DNA of 8,755 nucleotides from Rhodospirillaceae bacterium (lineage in GTDB: Bacteria; Pseudomonadota; Alphaproteobacteria; Rhodospirillales; Magnetovibrionaceae), in NCBI GenBank assembly GCA_002732845.1, contig NVSZ01000012.1, positions 39,091-47,845 of the forward strand, read 5' to 3'. The notes below the pieces were generated by a model. That model made no database searches. It saw only the letters and a program-made list of their open reading frames with translations, and was not told the DNA's origin. Made by a program: the position numbers and the translations under genes. This document shows positions 1 through 6,395 of this stretch, piece after piece; position 1 is the stretch's first letter; each line of letters starts with the position of its first letter.

Positions 1-513
1 GTTTGGCACATTCATGGCGGCATACCGCCTAATCCCGAAGGTGCTGGACTTGGCTTTAACATCTTGTTGAACTTGGCCAGCGTTTGCCATTCCGAAGAAA
101 AAACGGTGCTGTGGCACTTTATTTCGCGTTACAACGCTGACGCGACACCTGAAAACTCGCCAATTCTCGACAGTCTGGTCGGTTATGCGATTAATTATTA
201 CAAAGACTTTGTGAAGCCCAAAAAACAATACCGCGCCCCCACCGATACGGAACGCGGAGCTTTGGAAGCCTTGCAAGCAAAATTGTTGGACATGGCTGCG
301 GATACCTCTGCTAAAGACATCCAAACGGAAGTCTTTGAAATCGGCAAGGCTCACGGCTTTGAAAACCTGCGCGATTGGTTTAAGGCGTGTTACGAAGTGT
401 TGCTGGGCCAAGAACAGGGCCCCCGCATGGGCAGCTTTTTTGCTCTATACGGTGTTAAAGAGTCGGCGGAACTGATTGCCGAGGCTTTAAATGGCGATTA
501 CCTTGCGGATTAG
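1..513 (+). CDS. lysK: Class I lysyl-tRNA synthetase, C-terminal part (5' end outside window)
   Basis: This enzyme charges tRNA-Lys with lysine in the cytoplasm. The frame is open from base 1, so 170 residues of a protein that is usually about 520-550 aa are present. The visible part begins VWHIHGG, continues GAGLGFNILLNLASVCHSEE and VGYAINYYKDFVKP, and ends with LLGQEQGPRMGSFFALYGV. These are hallmark stretches of the class I (archaeal/alphaproteobacterial) LysRS C-terminal helical anticodon-binding region. The catalytic HIGH and KMSKS motifs would lie upstream of the window. A TTG at base 64 could be taken as a start, but the homologous residues before it show the gene continues further 5'. 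It converges with the repressor gene, with only 6 bp between stop codons and no clear terminator. Assignment is by family recognition and is secure. Confidence 0.95.
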   Translation, partial: VWHIHGGIPPNPEGAGLGFNILLNLASVCHSEEKTVLWHFISRYNADATPENSPILDSLVGYAINYYKDFVKPKKQYRAPTDTERGALEALQAKLLDMAADTSAKDIQTEVFEIGKAHGFENLRDWFKACYEVLLGQEQGPRMGSFFALYGVKESAELIAEALNGDYLAD

Positions 514-519
514 CAAAGG

Positions 520-1149
520 TTATTGCGCCGCCCACAAAATACGGTGAATCCAATCGACAGCATCCAGTTGGAATTCACGGTCTTCGTGATCCGGATTGAA
601 TGAACTCAGCTGGATATAACCAGCTGTTTTACGTTTGAGAACCTTGGCCATAACTTCACCATCTTTGGTGCGGACCACAACGCGATCACCACGGCGCACG
701 CTTTCTTCGGGCGATACAATCACAATATCACCGTCGCGAAAAACCGGTTCCATGCTGTCGCCGGAAATTTCCAAGGCAAAGACATTGTGATCGGTGGTGC
801 CGGGGAATGAAATTTCATCCCAGCCGCCTCGCGTCGGATATCCCGCATCATCAAAATAACCAGCGGAACCCGCTTGCGCCAATCCAATCAAAGGAATGTT
901 TTGCGGTGCTGCACGTTGGCCCGTTTCGACATAAGCGACATATTCTTGAAGATCGGCACCGGTAGCGGCCAAAATCTTTGAAACACTTTCTGTCGACGGC
1001 CACCTTAACTTGCCATCGCGGGTTTGCCGCTTTGACTTGTTAAATGTAGTGGCGTCTAAGCCAGACTTCTTTGCCAAGCCAGAAACCGACAGCCCATAGG
1101 CCACCGCGATCTGATCAATAGCTCTCCAAACGTTTGCATGATTTAACAT
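520..1149 (-). CDS. S24/LexA-type HTH transcriptional repressor (phage C2-like)
   Basis: This 209-aa protein has two domains. An N-terminal helix-turn-helix covers about residues 8-70 (core GLSVSGLAKKSGLDATTFN). A C-terminal S24 self-cleaving peptidase covers about 85-205. The catalytic Ser132 lies in SGDSMEPVF and the likely general-base Lys169 in EVMAKVL. Ala93-Gly94 (in GLAQAGSAG) is the likely cleavage site. Members of this family repress transcription as dimers and are inactivated by RecA-stimulated autocleavage during DNA damage. The only in-frame ATG is used. It has no Shine-Dalgarno sequence, and the leader may be only about 16 nt. A palindrome beside its putative -10 suggests autoregulation. 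It could be the repressor of the adjacent phage-like genes or an independent host regulator. The domain call is firm, while the target is inferred. Confidence 0.9.
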   Translation of the reverse strand: MLNHANVWRAIDQIAVAYGLSVSGLAKKSGLDATTFNKSKRQTRDGKLRWPSTESVSKILAATGADLQEYVAYVETGQRAAPQNIPLIGLAQAGSAGYFDDAGYPTRGGWDEISFPGTTDHNVFALEISGDSMEPVFRDGDIVIVSPEESVRRGDRVVVRTKDGEVMAKVLKRKTAGYIQLSSFNPDHEDREFQLDAVDWIHRILWAAQ

Positions 1150-1170
1150 GGGAAGAATATCACAGAATAT

Positions 1171-1190
1171 TACCTAAATGTCATTAGGAA
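1171..1190. promoter_or_regulatory. Putative repressor operator palindrome
   Basis: An inverted repeat CCTAA-6 nt-TTAGG occupies 1173-1188, with an outer matching T/A pair at 1171/1190. On the minus strand it immediately precedes TAATAT (1167-1172), a plausible -10 for the S24 repressor gene, so a bound dimer would cover that promoter. It sits 20 bp upstream of the plus-strand -35 at 1208, so it could also influence the divergent genes. The symmetry is seen directly. Binding by the adjacent repressor is inferred. Confidence 0.5.
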
Positions 1191-1207
1191 AAAATACACT
1201 TAATTTG

Positions 1208-1235
1208 TTGACATGGAGAAAATCGACGCTATAAA
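1208..1235 (+). promoter_or_regulatory. Sigma-70-like promoter for the 1285-2125 gene pair
   Basis: A perfect -35 TTGACA (1208-1213) is separated by 16 bp from TATAAA (1230-1235). Reading ATAAAT at 1231 gives a 17-bp spacer. Transcription would start near 1242 and give a leader of about 40 nt before the ATG at 1285. It is divergent from the repressor gene. This is the best consensus promoter in the window. Confidence 0.65.
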
Positions 1236-1284
1236 TGATTAAAGAGAGTATATATTGAGTTAGTTACATGCATAAGAGGTTCAA

Positions 1285-1680
1285 ATGTCGAAGTTTAACT
1301 TTTTTCCTAAGCCTCAACTTTCTAAAAAGCTTATTCCTTTTAAAGATACCGAAGAGGCTTGGTTTTGGTATGTCCGTTCGGAGCGGGCAAGACGCGAAGG
1401 CGCGCTTTCCTTAAAAGTTGAATCCATCGAGGGGCGCCCTTGCGATCCAGATGATATATATCGATTTGTCATGCAGTTGCACAAACGTAAAAAGTTAAAT
1501 TCTGAACATTTAAGAGTCCTAGCAGAATTCGGTTGGAAAAATGCACCGCCCGATCCTCGTGTGTCCAGCGAGCGACGGACTTGGGCTATTTGGGGCGAAG
1601 CTTTAGACAAGTTATCGACAATTTTGAAATCAAAAGGGATTGTAGACATTGACGACATGCATTTCAGATTACAATCTTAA
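1285..1680 (+). CDS. Small conserved-looking hypothetical protein (AWFWYVRSERARREG motif)
   Basis: The product is a 131-aa soluble basic protein without signal peptide or membrane segment. The ATG follows AAGAGG at 1274-1279, a good ribosome binding site. Its most distinctive stretch is FKDTEEAWFWYVRSERARRE (residues about 19-38), followed by a CDPDDIYRFV segment and a C-terminal WGEALDKL...KGIV. I recall similar proteins with AWFW and RPC-PDD motifs in Rhodospirillales genomes, usually annotated as hypothetical, but cannot verify this here. It is the first gene behind the 1208 promoter. Its 3' end overlaps the next gene by 32 bp, which suggests translational coupling. Its place between a phage-type repressor and head genes hints at an accessory role in the same element. 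No function is assigned. Confidence 0.75.
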   Translation: MSKFNFFPKPQLSKKLIPFKDTEEAWFWYVRSERARREGALSLKVESIEGRPCDPDDIYRFVMQLHKRKKLNSEHLRVLAEFGWKNAPPDPRVSSERRTWAIWGEALDKLSTILKSKGIVDIDDMHFRLQS

Positions 1681-2125
1681 AACACCCTTAAAAAGAGCTT
1701 TGGTCATATTTTCTGATCAGACAGACTTGGCGTGGTTGCGTGTCCTGCACCCCGGCTTTCGCCATTGTTTTAGCTTGATTGAATGCGCTATTGAAAGCAG
1801 TGACGGTGGGGAGGCGGAGGGCTCAAAGTGGGTGCTTTATAACCCGCTCTCTACGGCGACGCAAATCTCAGTATGGTCCTTTCAGGATGGTAAAGTGTTG
1901 AAGGGTGGCTTAGTTGAACAAGGTTATTGCGTTGTTGAGACCTATGTCCGCCCCCTAACGGCAAATTCCTTGCCTTGGAGACCTTTTACCTGCGTAGAAG
2001 CCGTAAAACGCTCTTTAGGATTGCAAAAAAGGGGCCTTTTTACCCCGTACGCATTATATAAATTCCTTTTAAATGAAACCGAAGTGAAAAAAGTCCTTGA
2101 CTTTTCCGAAAGGTTAGGATATTAA
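1649..2125 (+). CDS. Hypothetical protein, possible permuted papain-like (YiiX/NlpC-P60-type) hydrolase
   Basis: The product is 158 aa, soluble, with no signal peptide. A TTG start at 1649 has AAGGGA (1634-1639) 9 nt upstream. A second TTG at 1700 is possible and has a poorer site. After LAWLRVLHPGFRHCFSLIE (residues about 28-46) comes a beta-rich middle, then PFTCVEAVKRSLGL and LFTPYALYKFL. A His followed much later by a Cys at a helix start, then a TP motif, is the order seen in circularly permuted NlpC/P60-like proteins such as YiiX. On that model His39 and the Cys of FTCVEA would be catalytic. Such enzymes cleave peptide or amide bonds, often in cell-wall peptides. This is a pattern-based inference, and the safe label is hypothetical. 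It is co-transcribed with the preceding gene and ends before a terminator. Confidence 0.7.
   Translation: MTTCISDYNLKTPLKRALVIFSDQTDLAWLRVLHPGFRHCFSLIECAIESSDGGEAEGSKWVLYNPLSTATQISVWSFQDGKVLKGGLVEQGYCVVETYVRPLTANSLPWRPFTCVEAVKRSLGLQKRGLFTPYALYKFLLNETEVKKVLDFSERLGY
2097..2125 (+). promoter_or_regulatory. Possible promoter for the structural operon, overlapping the preceding gene's end
   Basis: TTGACT (2097-2102), a 17-bp spacer and TATTAA (2120-2125) match the sigma-70 consensus at 5/6 and 4/6 positions. The elements lie in the last codons of the preceding gene. Transcription would start near 2132, only about 30 nt before the intrinsic terminator at 2161. If real, the head-gene operon has a terminator in its leader. 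There is no room for a promoter between that terminator and the ATG at 2222. Confidence 0.4.
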
Positions 2126-2160
2126 TCTCTTTAACGAAAGGCCACTACTGCGTCTACAGC

Positions 2161-2189
2161 AAACCCGGAGAACATTCTCCGGGTTTTTT
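2161..2189 (+). terminator. Intrinsic terminator ahead of the structural operon
   Basis: An 11-bp perfect stem pairs 2161-2171 with 2176-2186 (core CCCGGAGA/TCTCCGGG) around a 4-nt loop. A run of six T follows at 2184-2189. It ends the 1285-2125 unit but also lies only 32 bases upstream of the first head-operon ATG. It may therefore act as an attenuator for the genes that follow. Confidence 0.85.
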
Positions 2190-2221
2190 CGTGTCTTACC
2201 CTAGAAAAAGGAGTCCCAATC

Positions 2222-2428
2222 ATGGGCGGAATATTCTCAGCACCATCACCACCTCCCTTGCCACCCGTACCCGAAATCATTGATCCGGCAATTGAAGAAG
2301 AAAAAGCACGTCTGGAATCTATGGACCGGCGGCGTCGTGGACGAGCCGGCACCATTGTTACTTCGGATCGAGGTTTGCTTGGAACCAATGAAGCCGCACC
2401 CCAGAAAAAATCCTTATTAGGAGAATGA
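2222..2428 (+). CDS. Small Pro-rich phage protein preceding the portal gene
   Basis: This 68-aa protein begins MGGIFSAPSPPPLPPVPEI. A short charged helix follows, then RRRRGRAGTIVTSDRGLLG and a polar tail. Small proteins with an MGG-F-P-rich start and a GRA-TI-T-S-GLLG segment are common just upstream of podovirus-type portal genes and are usually annotated as hypothetical virion or head proteins. That rests on recalled family resemblance. AAAGGAG (2207-2213) lies 8 nt before the ATG. The stop codon overlaps the ATG at 2425 and lies next to the true-looking portal start at 2431, so the two are translationally coupled. Role unknown; a structural or connector-associated role is likely. Confidence 0.8.
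   Translation: MGGIFSAPSPPPLPPVPEIIDPAIEEEKARLESMDRRRRGRAGTIVTSDRGLLGTNEAAPQKKSLLGE
2419..2423 (+). promoter_or_regulatory. Ribosome binding site deciding the portal start
   Basis: AGGAG at 2419-2423 is 1 nt from the ATG at 2425 but 7 nt from the ATG at 2431. The normal spacing favours 2431 as the portal start, so the protein begins MQEQNTQ and not MTMQEQ. Confidence 0.65.
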
Positions 2429-2430
2429 CC

Positions 2431-4110
2431 ATGCAGGAGCAAAATACGCAGCTGACCCCTGAACAGGTGATGCGCACTTATAAAAATGCCAAAGAGCGTC
2501 GGCGTCTTTGGGAATCGCATTGGACAGAATGTTATGATTATGCGCTTCCGTTGCGAGGGACCCGTGAACAATCCGGGGCCAAAACAGCAGATAAATTATT
2601 TGATGGTACGGCTCCCGACGCCGTAGATCAGTTGGCGGCCAGCTTGCTATCGAACTTAACGCCGCCTTGGTCAAAATGGATTGGCCTGATGGCGGGGACC
2701 GAAGTGAATGATGAAGATGCGGAAATTATTTCGCCAAAATTGGAAAATATTGCAAAGACTCTTCAGTTTCATTTTGATCGTTCGAACTTCACCATTGAAA
2801 TTCATCAATGCTTTTTAGATCTGGTGACGGCGGGTACGGCGTGTTTGATGTTGGAAGAAAGTCCGTTGGGCGAAGCTTCAGCATTTCAATTTACGGCGGT
2901 GCCTTTGTTCGATGTCGTTTTTGAAGACAGTGCAGGTGGCAAATTAGACGGCACTTTGCGTCGCATGGAATTGACGCCACGTGAATTGAAAAAACGTTAT
3001 CCAAAGGCTCCGCCGATGGAACGTCAAGGCACAAGCGCGCAAAACGCTGAAGAAATCAGAATCAGCGTGATCGAAGCCGTTATCCCCGATGATAAGGGCT
3101 ATGCCTATATGGCCATAGCTGAACCTTCAATGGGCTTGGTGAACGAAGCCACAAAACTTGCGGAAGGACGATTTGAAAGTTCGCCGTTTATTGCGTTTCG
3201 GTGGTTAAAAGCCCCTGGCGAAATTTATGGCCGCTCGCCTGTTATGAAGGCTTTACCCGATATTAAAACGGCAAACAAAGTTGTTGAGTTGATTTTGAAA
3301 AACGCATCCATTGCCGTTACGGGGATTTGGCAGGCCGAAGATGATGGCGTATTGAACCCGGCCAACATTAAATTGGTGCCGGGGGCAATTATTCCGAAGG
3401 CGGTTGGCTCAAAAGGCCTGACACCATTGGAATCACCGGCCCGTTTGGATACATCAAACATTGTTCTTAACGATATTCGCGGACACATTCGCAGCGCCTT
3501 GCTGATTGATAAATTGGGTCAAGCGGTTAGCACCAAAATGACCGCAACAGAAATTTTAGAGCGTTCGGCAAACACGGCAAGAGCCTTGGGCGCGACCTAT
3601 GGTCGGCTGCAATCTGAATTGTTAAGTCCTTTGATTGAACGGGGCATGTCTATTTTGCGTCGGCGGGGTGAAATTATTCCGATCACGATTGATGGGCGTA
3701 CTGTTGATATCGATTATCGATCACCCTTAGCCCGTCGCCAAGCTAAGGAAGATGCCCAAAATACCATGATGTGGATGGATACAATCCGCACCATGGGACC
3801 AGAGGCCACGTCAATCATCAACGTGTCACGCACGGCCAGATGGTTGGCACGGGCCTTTAGTGTGCCGGAAGATTTGCTGATTTCTGAAAAGGACCTAAGC
3901 CAACAGGCAGAGGTTCAAAACCCGGAGGCTCCAGCGTCAGCTGAACAGCCACAAATTTTGGAGCAACTGGCCGCATTGGTGCCGGGGCTGATGCCGGAGC
4001 AACCGAGTGTTGCGACCGATATGCCCGTTGGAAATGCCATATCGCCACTGGATATGGCGGCTCCTCGGGATGCTTTGAATATGGATGTAAAGGATCAAAA
4101 CAATGTCTGA
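2431..4110 (+). CDS. Portal protein (T7-type head-to-tail connecting protein)
   Basis: The portal forms the dodecameric ring at one capsid vertex through which DNA is packaged and ejected and to which the tail binds. The product is 559 aa from the preferred ATG (561 from the ATG at 2425), close to T7 gp8 in size. Numbered from 2425, recognisable portions are a DKLFDGTAPDAVDQLAASLL segment with LTPPWSKW (57-85), a YGRSPVMKALPDIKTANKVV segment (268-287), and a TATEIL...GRLQSELLSPLIERG segment (373-407) with SPLARRQ after it. These are typical of the bacteriophage head-to-tail connecting family. The last 60 residues are Pro/Ala/Gln-rich and probably flexible. It overlaps the next gene by 8 bp. 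The family call is strong, and it points to a podovirus-like short-tailed particle. Confidence 0.93.
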   Translation: MQEQNTQLTPEQVMRTYKNAKERRRLWESHWTECYDYALPLRGTREQSGAKTADKLFDGTAPDAVDQLAASLLSNLTPPWSKWIGLMAGTEVNDEDAEIISPKLENIAKTLQFHFDRSNFTIEIHQCFLDLVTAGTACLMLEESPLGEASAFQFTAVPLFDVVFEDSAGGKLDGTLRRMELTPRELKKRYPKAPPMERQGTSAQNAEEIRISVIEAVIPDDKGYAYMAIAEPSMGLVNEATKLAEGRFESSPFIAFRWLKAPGEIYGRSPVMKALPDIKTANKVVELILKNASIAVTGIWQAEDDGVLNPANIKLVPGAIIPKAVGSKGLTPLESPARLDTSNIVLNDIRGHIRSALLIDKLGQAVSTKMTATEILERSANTARALGATYGRLQSELLSPLIERGMSILRRRGEIIPITIDGRTVDIDYRSPLARRQAKEDAQNTMMWMDTIRTMGPEATSIINVSRTARWLARAFSVPEDLLISEKDLSQQAEVQNPEAPASAEQPQILEQLAALVPGLMPEQPSVATDMPVGNAISPLDMAAPRDALNMDVKDQNNV

Positions 4111-4393
4111 TCAACGTACAGGGTGGTCTTGGTTTGAACGGGATAATGTTCAGATCGAAACATCATCCGCAACGGCTGAATTGCCCGACATCGCACGTGA
4201 ATTGCGTGTGGCGTATGCGCGGTGCTTTTCAGGTCCCGCAGGGGAAAAGGTACTTAAACATCTTAAATCCATAACTTTGAATCGGTCCTTCGGTCCTGAT
4301 GCATCTGCGGACTTGCTGCGTCACACGGAAGGTCAGCGCCAATTGGTGACGTACATAAAATCGCAATACGAAAATGGCCGTAAGGGTCAGTAA
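4103..4393 (+). CDS. Bbp19-like small phage head protein
   Basis: The product is 96 aa. The C-terminal two thirds read YARCFSGPAGEKVLKHLKSI, then LNRSFGPDASADLLRHTEGQ and RQLVTYIKSQ. This resembles the Bbp19-type family of small proteins encoded between portal and scaffold genes in short-tailed phages. AAGGA (4090-4094) precedes the ATG by 8 nt, and the start lies inside the portal 3' end, so translation is coupled. Members of this family carry no established biochemical role that I can cite; a virion or assembly role is inferred from position. The first 25 residues are polar and show no motif. Confidence 0.8.
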   Translation: MSDQRTGWSWFERDNVQIETSSATAELPDIARELRVAYARCFSGPAGEKVLKHLKSITLNRSFGPDASADLLRHTEGQRQLVTYIKSQYENGRKGQ

Positions 4394-4428
4394 TAAACAA
4401 ATTTTTTAACAAACCTTAGGAGACTAAA

Positions 4429-5100
4429 ATGCCAAACGACAACATGAATCAAAATCTACCAACGCAAGCTCCAAAATGGATGCCTAGAAAATTTTGGGAT
4501 GAAGAAACAGGTGAACCTCGCACCGAAGATCTTGCCCGGTCATATCGTGAACTTGAACGTTATGCACGTTCACCCCAGAACGATGACCTCCCGGCCAGTG
4601 CTTCGGATTATAAATTGGATGTGAACGATTTGTTGGAAGTTGACGAGGGTGTGAACCAACGCTTGTTTGATACTGGTTTTTCAAACACTCAGGCACAATT
4701 GGTTTATGACCTTGCTCATGAACGTTTGTTGCCTTTGTTTCAGCAATATTCAAAACAGCTTGATGAACAAAAACAAACCACCAGTTTGATCGATCATTTT
4801 GGCAGCGAACAACGGTTCAAAGCCATCCAACCGCAAATTCGCGCGTGGGGTCAAGCCAACCTTGGTGAAGATGTATTTGAGACTTTAAGCGGCACCGCCA
4901 AGGGCGTGATTGCTATTCATGAAATGATGCTCAATCGCGAACCGGGTCTTAGCCGGGAAAGCCAAAACGATACAGGGGCAAATGAAACAGAACTGCGCAG
5001 CATGATGAACGATCCACGCTATTGGCGTGATCGTGATCCGGCCTTTGTGGCGCGCGTACGTGATGGCTTTAAAGCGTTGTATCCCGAAGGCGTTGCTTAA
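4429..5100 (+). CDS. Scaffolding / capsid assembly protein
   Basis: Scaffolds guide capsid subunits into a procapsid around the portal and then leave it. The product is 223 aa. The N-terminal part has KFWDEETGEPRTEDLARSYR followed by ELERY, a typical start of alphaproteobacterial phage capsid assembly proteins. The middle is helical and acidic, rich in Gln and Glu. The C-terminus (PRYWRDRDPAFVARVRDGFK, then ALYPEG) is basic, as expected for the capsid-binding end of a scaffold of the T7 gp9 kind. AGGAG (4418-4422) sits 6 nt before the ATG. In most related modules the capsid gene comes next. Here it is delayed by about 2.5 kb that carries two other genes. Confidence 0.88.
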   Translation: MPNDNMNQNLPTQAPKWMPRKFWDEETGEPRTEDLARSYRELERYARSPQNDDLPASASDYKLDVNDLLEVDEGVNQRLFDTGFSNTQAQLVYDLAHERLLPLFQQYSKQLDEQKQTTSLIDHFGSEQRFKAIQPQIRAWGQANLGEDVFETLSGTAKGVIAIHEMMLNREPGLSRESQNDTGANETELRSMMNDPRYWRDRDPAFVARVRDGFKALYPEGVA

Positions 5101-5143
5101 ACGTCGGCTTAAATAAAACTTGGCAGAAAGCCATGTTTGAATT

Positions 5144-5218
5144 GGTCTTCCCCGTACGCTCTCTCGCGGGGAAGATCTGCCGGGGTGGAGAGCGCGTTGA
5201 AGTCGCTGGCTCCCACCT
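5144..5218 (+). ncRNA. Structured intergenic RNA: two stem-loops with possible H-type pseudoknot
   Basis: Stem 1 pairs 5144-5155 with 5166-5177 (core TCTTCCCCG/CGGGGAAGA). Stem 2 pairs 5183-5194 with 5204-5218 through GGTGG/CCACC and AGCG/CGCT, with small bulges, and ends in TTTT. In addition, loop bases 5157-5163 (CGCTCTC) are perfectly complementary to 5188-5194 (GAGAGCG). That allows an H-type pseudoknot which would exclude stem 2. The element could be an attenuator, an RNA-stability element or a binding site in the structural mRNA. It fits no RNA family I recognise. The pairings are read directly, while function is inferred. Confidence 0.45.
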
Positions 5219-5221
5219 TTT

Positions 5222-5265
5222 ACCACGGGCGTTTGTTTTTCATTAAACAGACGCCCGTGGTTTTT
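5222..5265 (+). terminator. Strong intrinsic terminator after the scaffold gene
   Basis: A stem of 16-17 bp (5222-5238 with 5245-5261, one G-T wobble; core CCACGGGCG/CGCCCGTGG) surrounds a 6-nt loop and is followed by T at 5261-5265. It faces plus-strand transcription from the head operon and lies 29 bases before the next start codon. No convincing promoter is seen between it and that gene. The 5101-5294 gap is explained by this terminator and the stem-loops before it. Confidence 0.9.
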
Positions 5266-5294
5266 ATAACCCTGAAATAGTGAAAGGATAGAAC

Positions 5295-6395
5295 GTGAGG
5301 AACATATTTGGACTTAAAAACGCCTTAGCTGCTAATCGAAATACAGAACCAAAGGATGTTTTACGGACGAAAACATTTCTACACGGACAAGGATTATATG
5401 AAATGCCAGAGTGGGGGCTGACCCAATTTCCTGACCGGGCTTTGTTTAAGGCTATCGAAGCCTTTCAAAAAGCACACGGGCTTCGTGTTGATGGGGTGAT
5501 GAAACCAAGCGGTGAAAGTGAAAATGAAATCCAACGTATGCAGGCTCGCCATCTGCAAGACTTAGGTCAAGGCGGAGATACAGTCTTAGCCCACATTACA
5601 CCTGCCGAAGCTCAACTTCTTCATGACGTTACCGATGGTGGTTCGATTAATCCTAAAACGGGACTACTGGAATTTCGTTGGGGCCACAGCAGTGACGACA
5701 ACGACAGCCAATTTGGCGATGCGAATGCCGGGGCACAAAGTAACGATCAGGCCTCTGAAAATGATGCTCAAAGCGGTGCAGATTTTTCAGGGCGAGAAAG
5801 CAGCGACAATATGCGAACCGTTGATTACGTCAATGCACGCCGGAATGAAGATAATGCCCAGAGCATTGAACGAGCCGAAGCAAAACATGCTCAACAACGA
5901 GAAATCGCTCGGCAGAAACAGGCAGAAGAAGAAAAACGGAAAAAAGAATTAAAAGCCGAGGAAGACCGTAGACGTCGTGTTGCCGAATTGAAAAAAGAAG
6001 AGGAGAATAAAAAAGGAAAAGTCACACTTCAAGATATTCAAAATGCTGAACTTGCCGTTCAGTCGGTTCGAAGATCACGTGATAAAATTCAACAAGAACT
6101 GGAAGAAGCAAATCGTGTAGCAAACGTCTTTAGCAGTGCTGGTGATAGGGCTGTCAAAGAAGGCGTTGTCGGTGTGGCCGTCGGGGCAGCTACGGGTGGT
6201 GGATTAGGAGCGGCAACCGCTGCGTTTGGTTCTGCTGGGGATATTGTTACTTCATACTCAGGTTATTCAGAACAAATGAAAGGCATTCCCGATATAAAAT
6301 CCCGCCTAGAAAGAGCTGAGAGTGACCTTGAAGAAGAGAGAGCAACGTTAGAGCGTTACCGGGAGGCATATTCACAAGATGAGGGTTCTATTTGA
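5295..6395 (+). CDS. Modular protein: peptidoglycan-binding-like repeat, coiled coil, glycine zipper
   Basis: The product is 366 aa. GTG is the start, with AAAGGA (5283-5288) 6 nt upstream. Residues about 22-90 resemble a PG_binding_1-type repeat (DRALFKAIEAFQKAHGLRVD, then GVMKPSGESENEI), which also occurs in alphaproteobacterial phage virion proteins. Residues 114-127 carry DGGSINPKTGLLEF, a motif I associate with large phage structural proteins. Then come a Ser/Asp/Asn-rich linker (131-172), a Lys/Glu/Arg coiled coil (about 185-240), another helical stretch, and a glycine zipper with G at 293, 297, 301 and 305 in GVVGVAVGAATGGGLG. A final charged helix spans 331-358. No signal peptide is seen. 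It could be an ejected or internal virion protein that contacts wall and membrane, or a moron-encoded effector. The function is unassigned. Its 3' end overlaps the minus-strand gene by 40 bp. Confidence 0.8.
   Translation: MRNIFGLKNALAANRNTEPKDVLRTKTFLHGQGLYEMPEWGLTQFPDRALFKAIEAFQKAHGLRVDGVMKPSGESENEIQRMQARHLQDLGQGGDTVLAHITPAEAQLLHDVTDGGSINPKTGLLEFRWGHSSDDNDSQFGDANAGAQSNDQASENDAQSGADFSGRESSDNMRTVDYVNARRNEDNAQSIERAEAKHAQQREIARQKQAEEEKRKKELKAEEDRRRRVAELKKEEENKKGKVTLQDIQNAELAVQSVRRSRDKIQQELEEANRVANVFSSAGDRAVKEGVVGVAVGAATGGGLGAATAAFGSAGDIVTSYSGYSEQMKGIPDIKSRLERAESDLEEERATLERYREAYSQDEGSI

Noticed and set aside
1314..1658. Minus-strand open frame of 114 codons
   Set aside because: It is fully antisense to the 1285-1680 gene, which has a promoter, ribosome binding site and recognisable motifs. 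The minus-strand product shows no family features.
2131..2674. Minus-strand open frames of 146 and 85 codons over the small Pro-rich gene and portal start
   Set aside because: They cross the terminator stem and lie antisense to well-supported genes. They have low-complexity composition and no ribosome binding site.
5623..5952. Plus-strand open frame of 109 codons inside the modular protein gene
   Set aside because: It is a shifted reading of the Asp/Ser linker and Lys/Glu coiled-coil codons. The host frame is continuous and has sensible domains.
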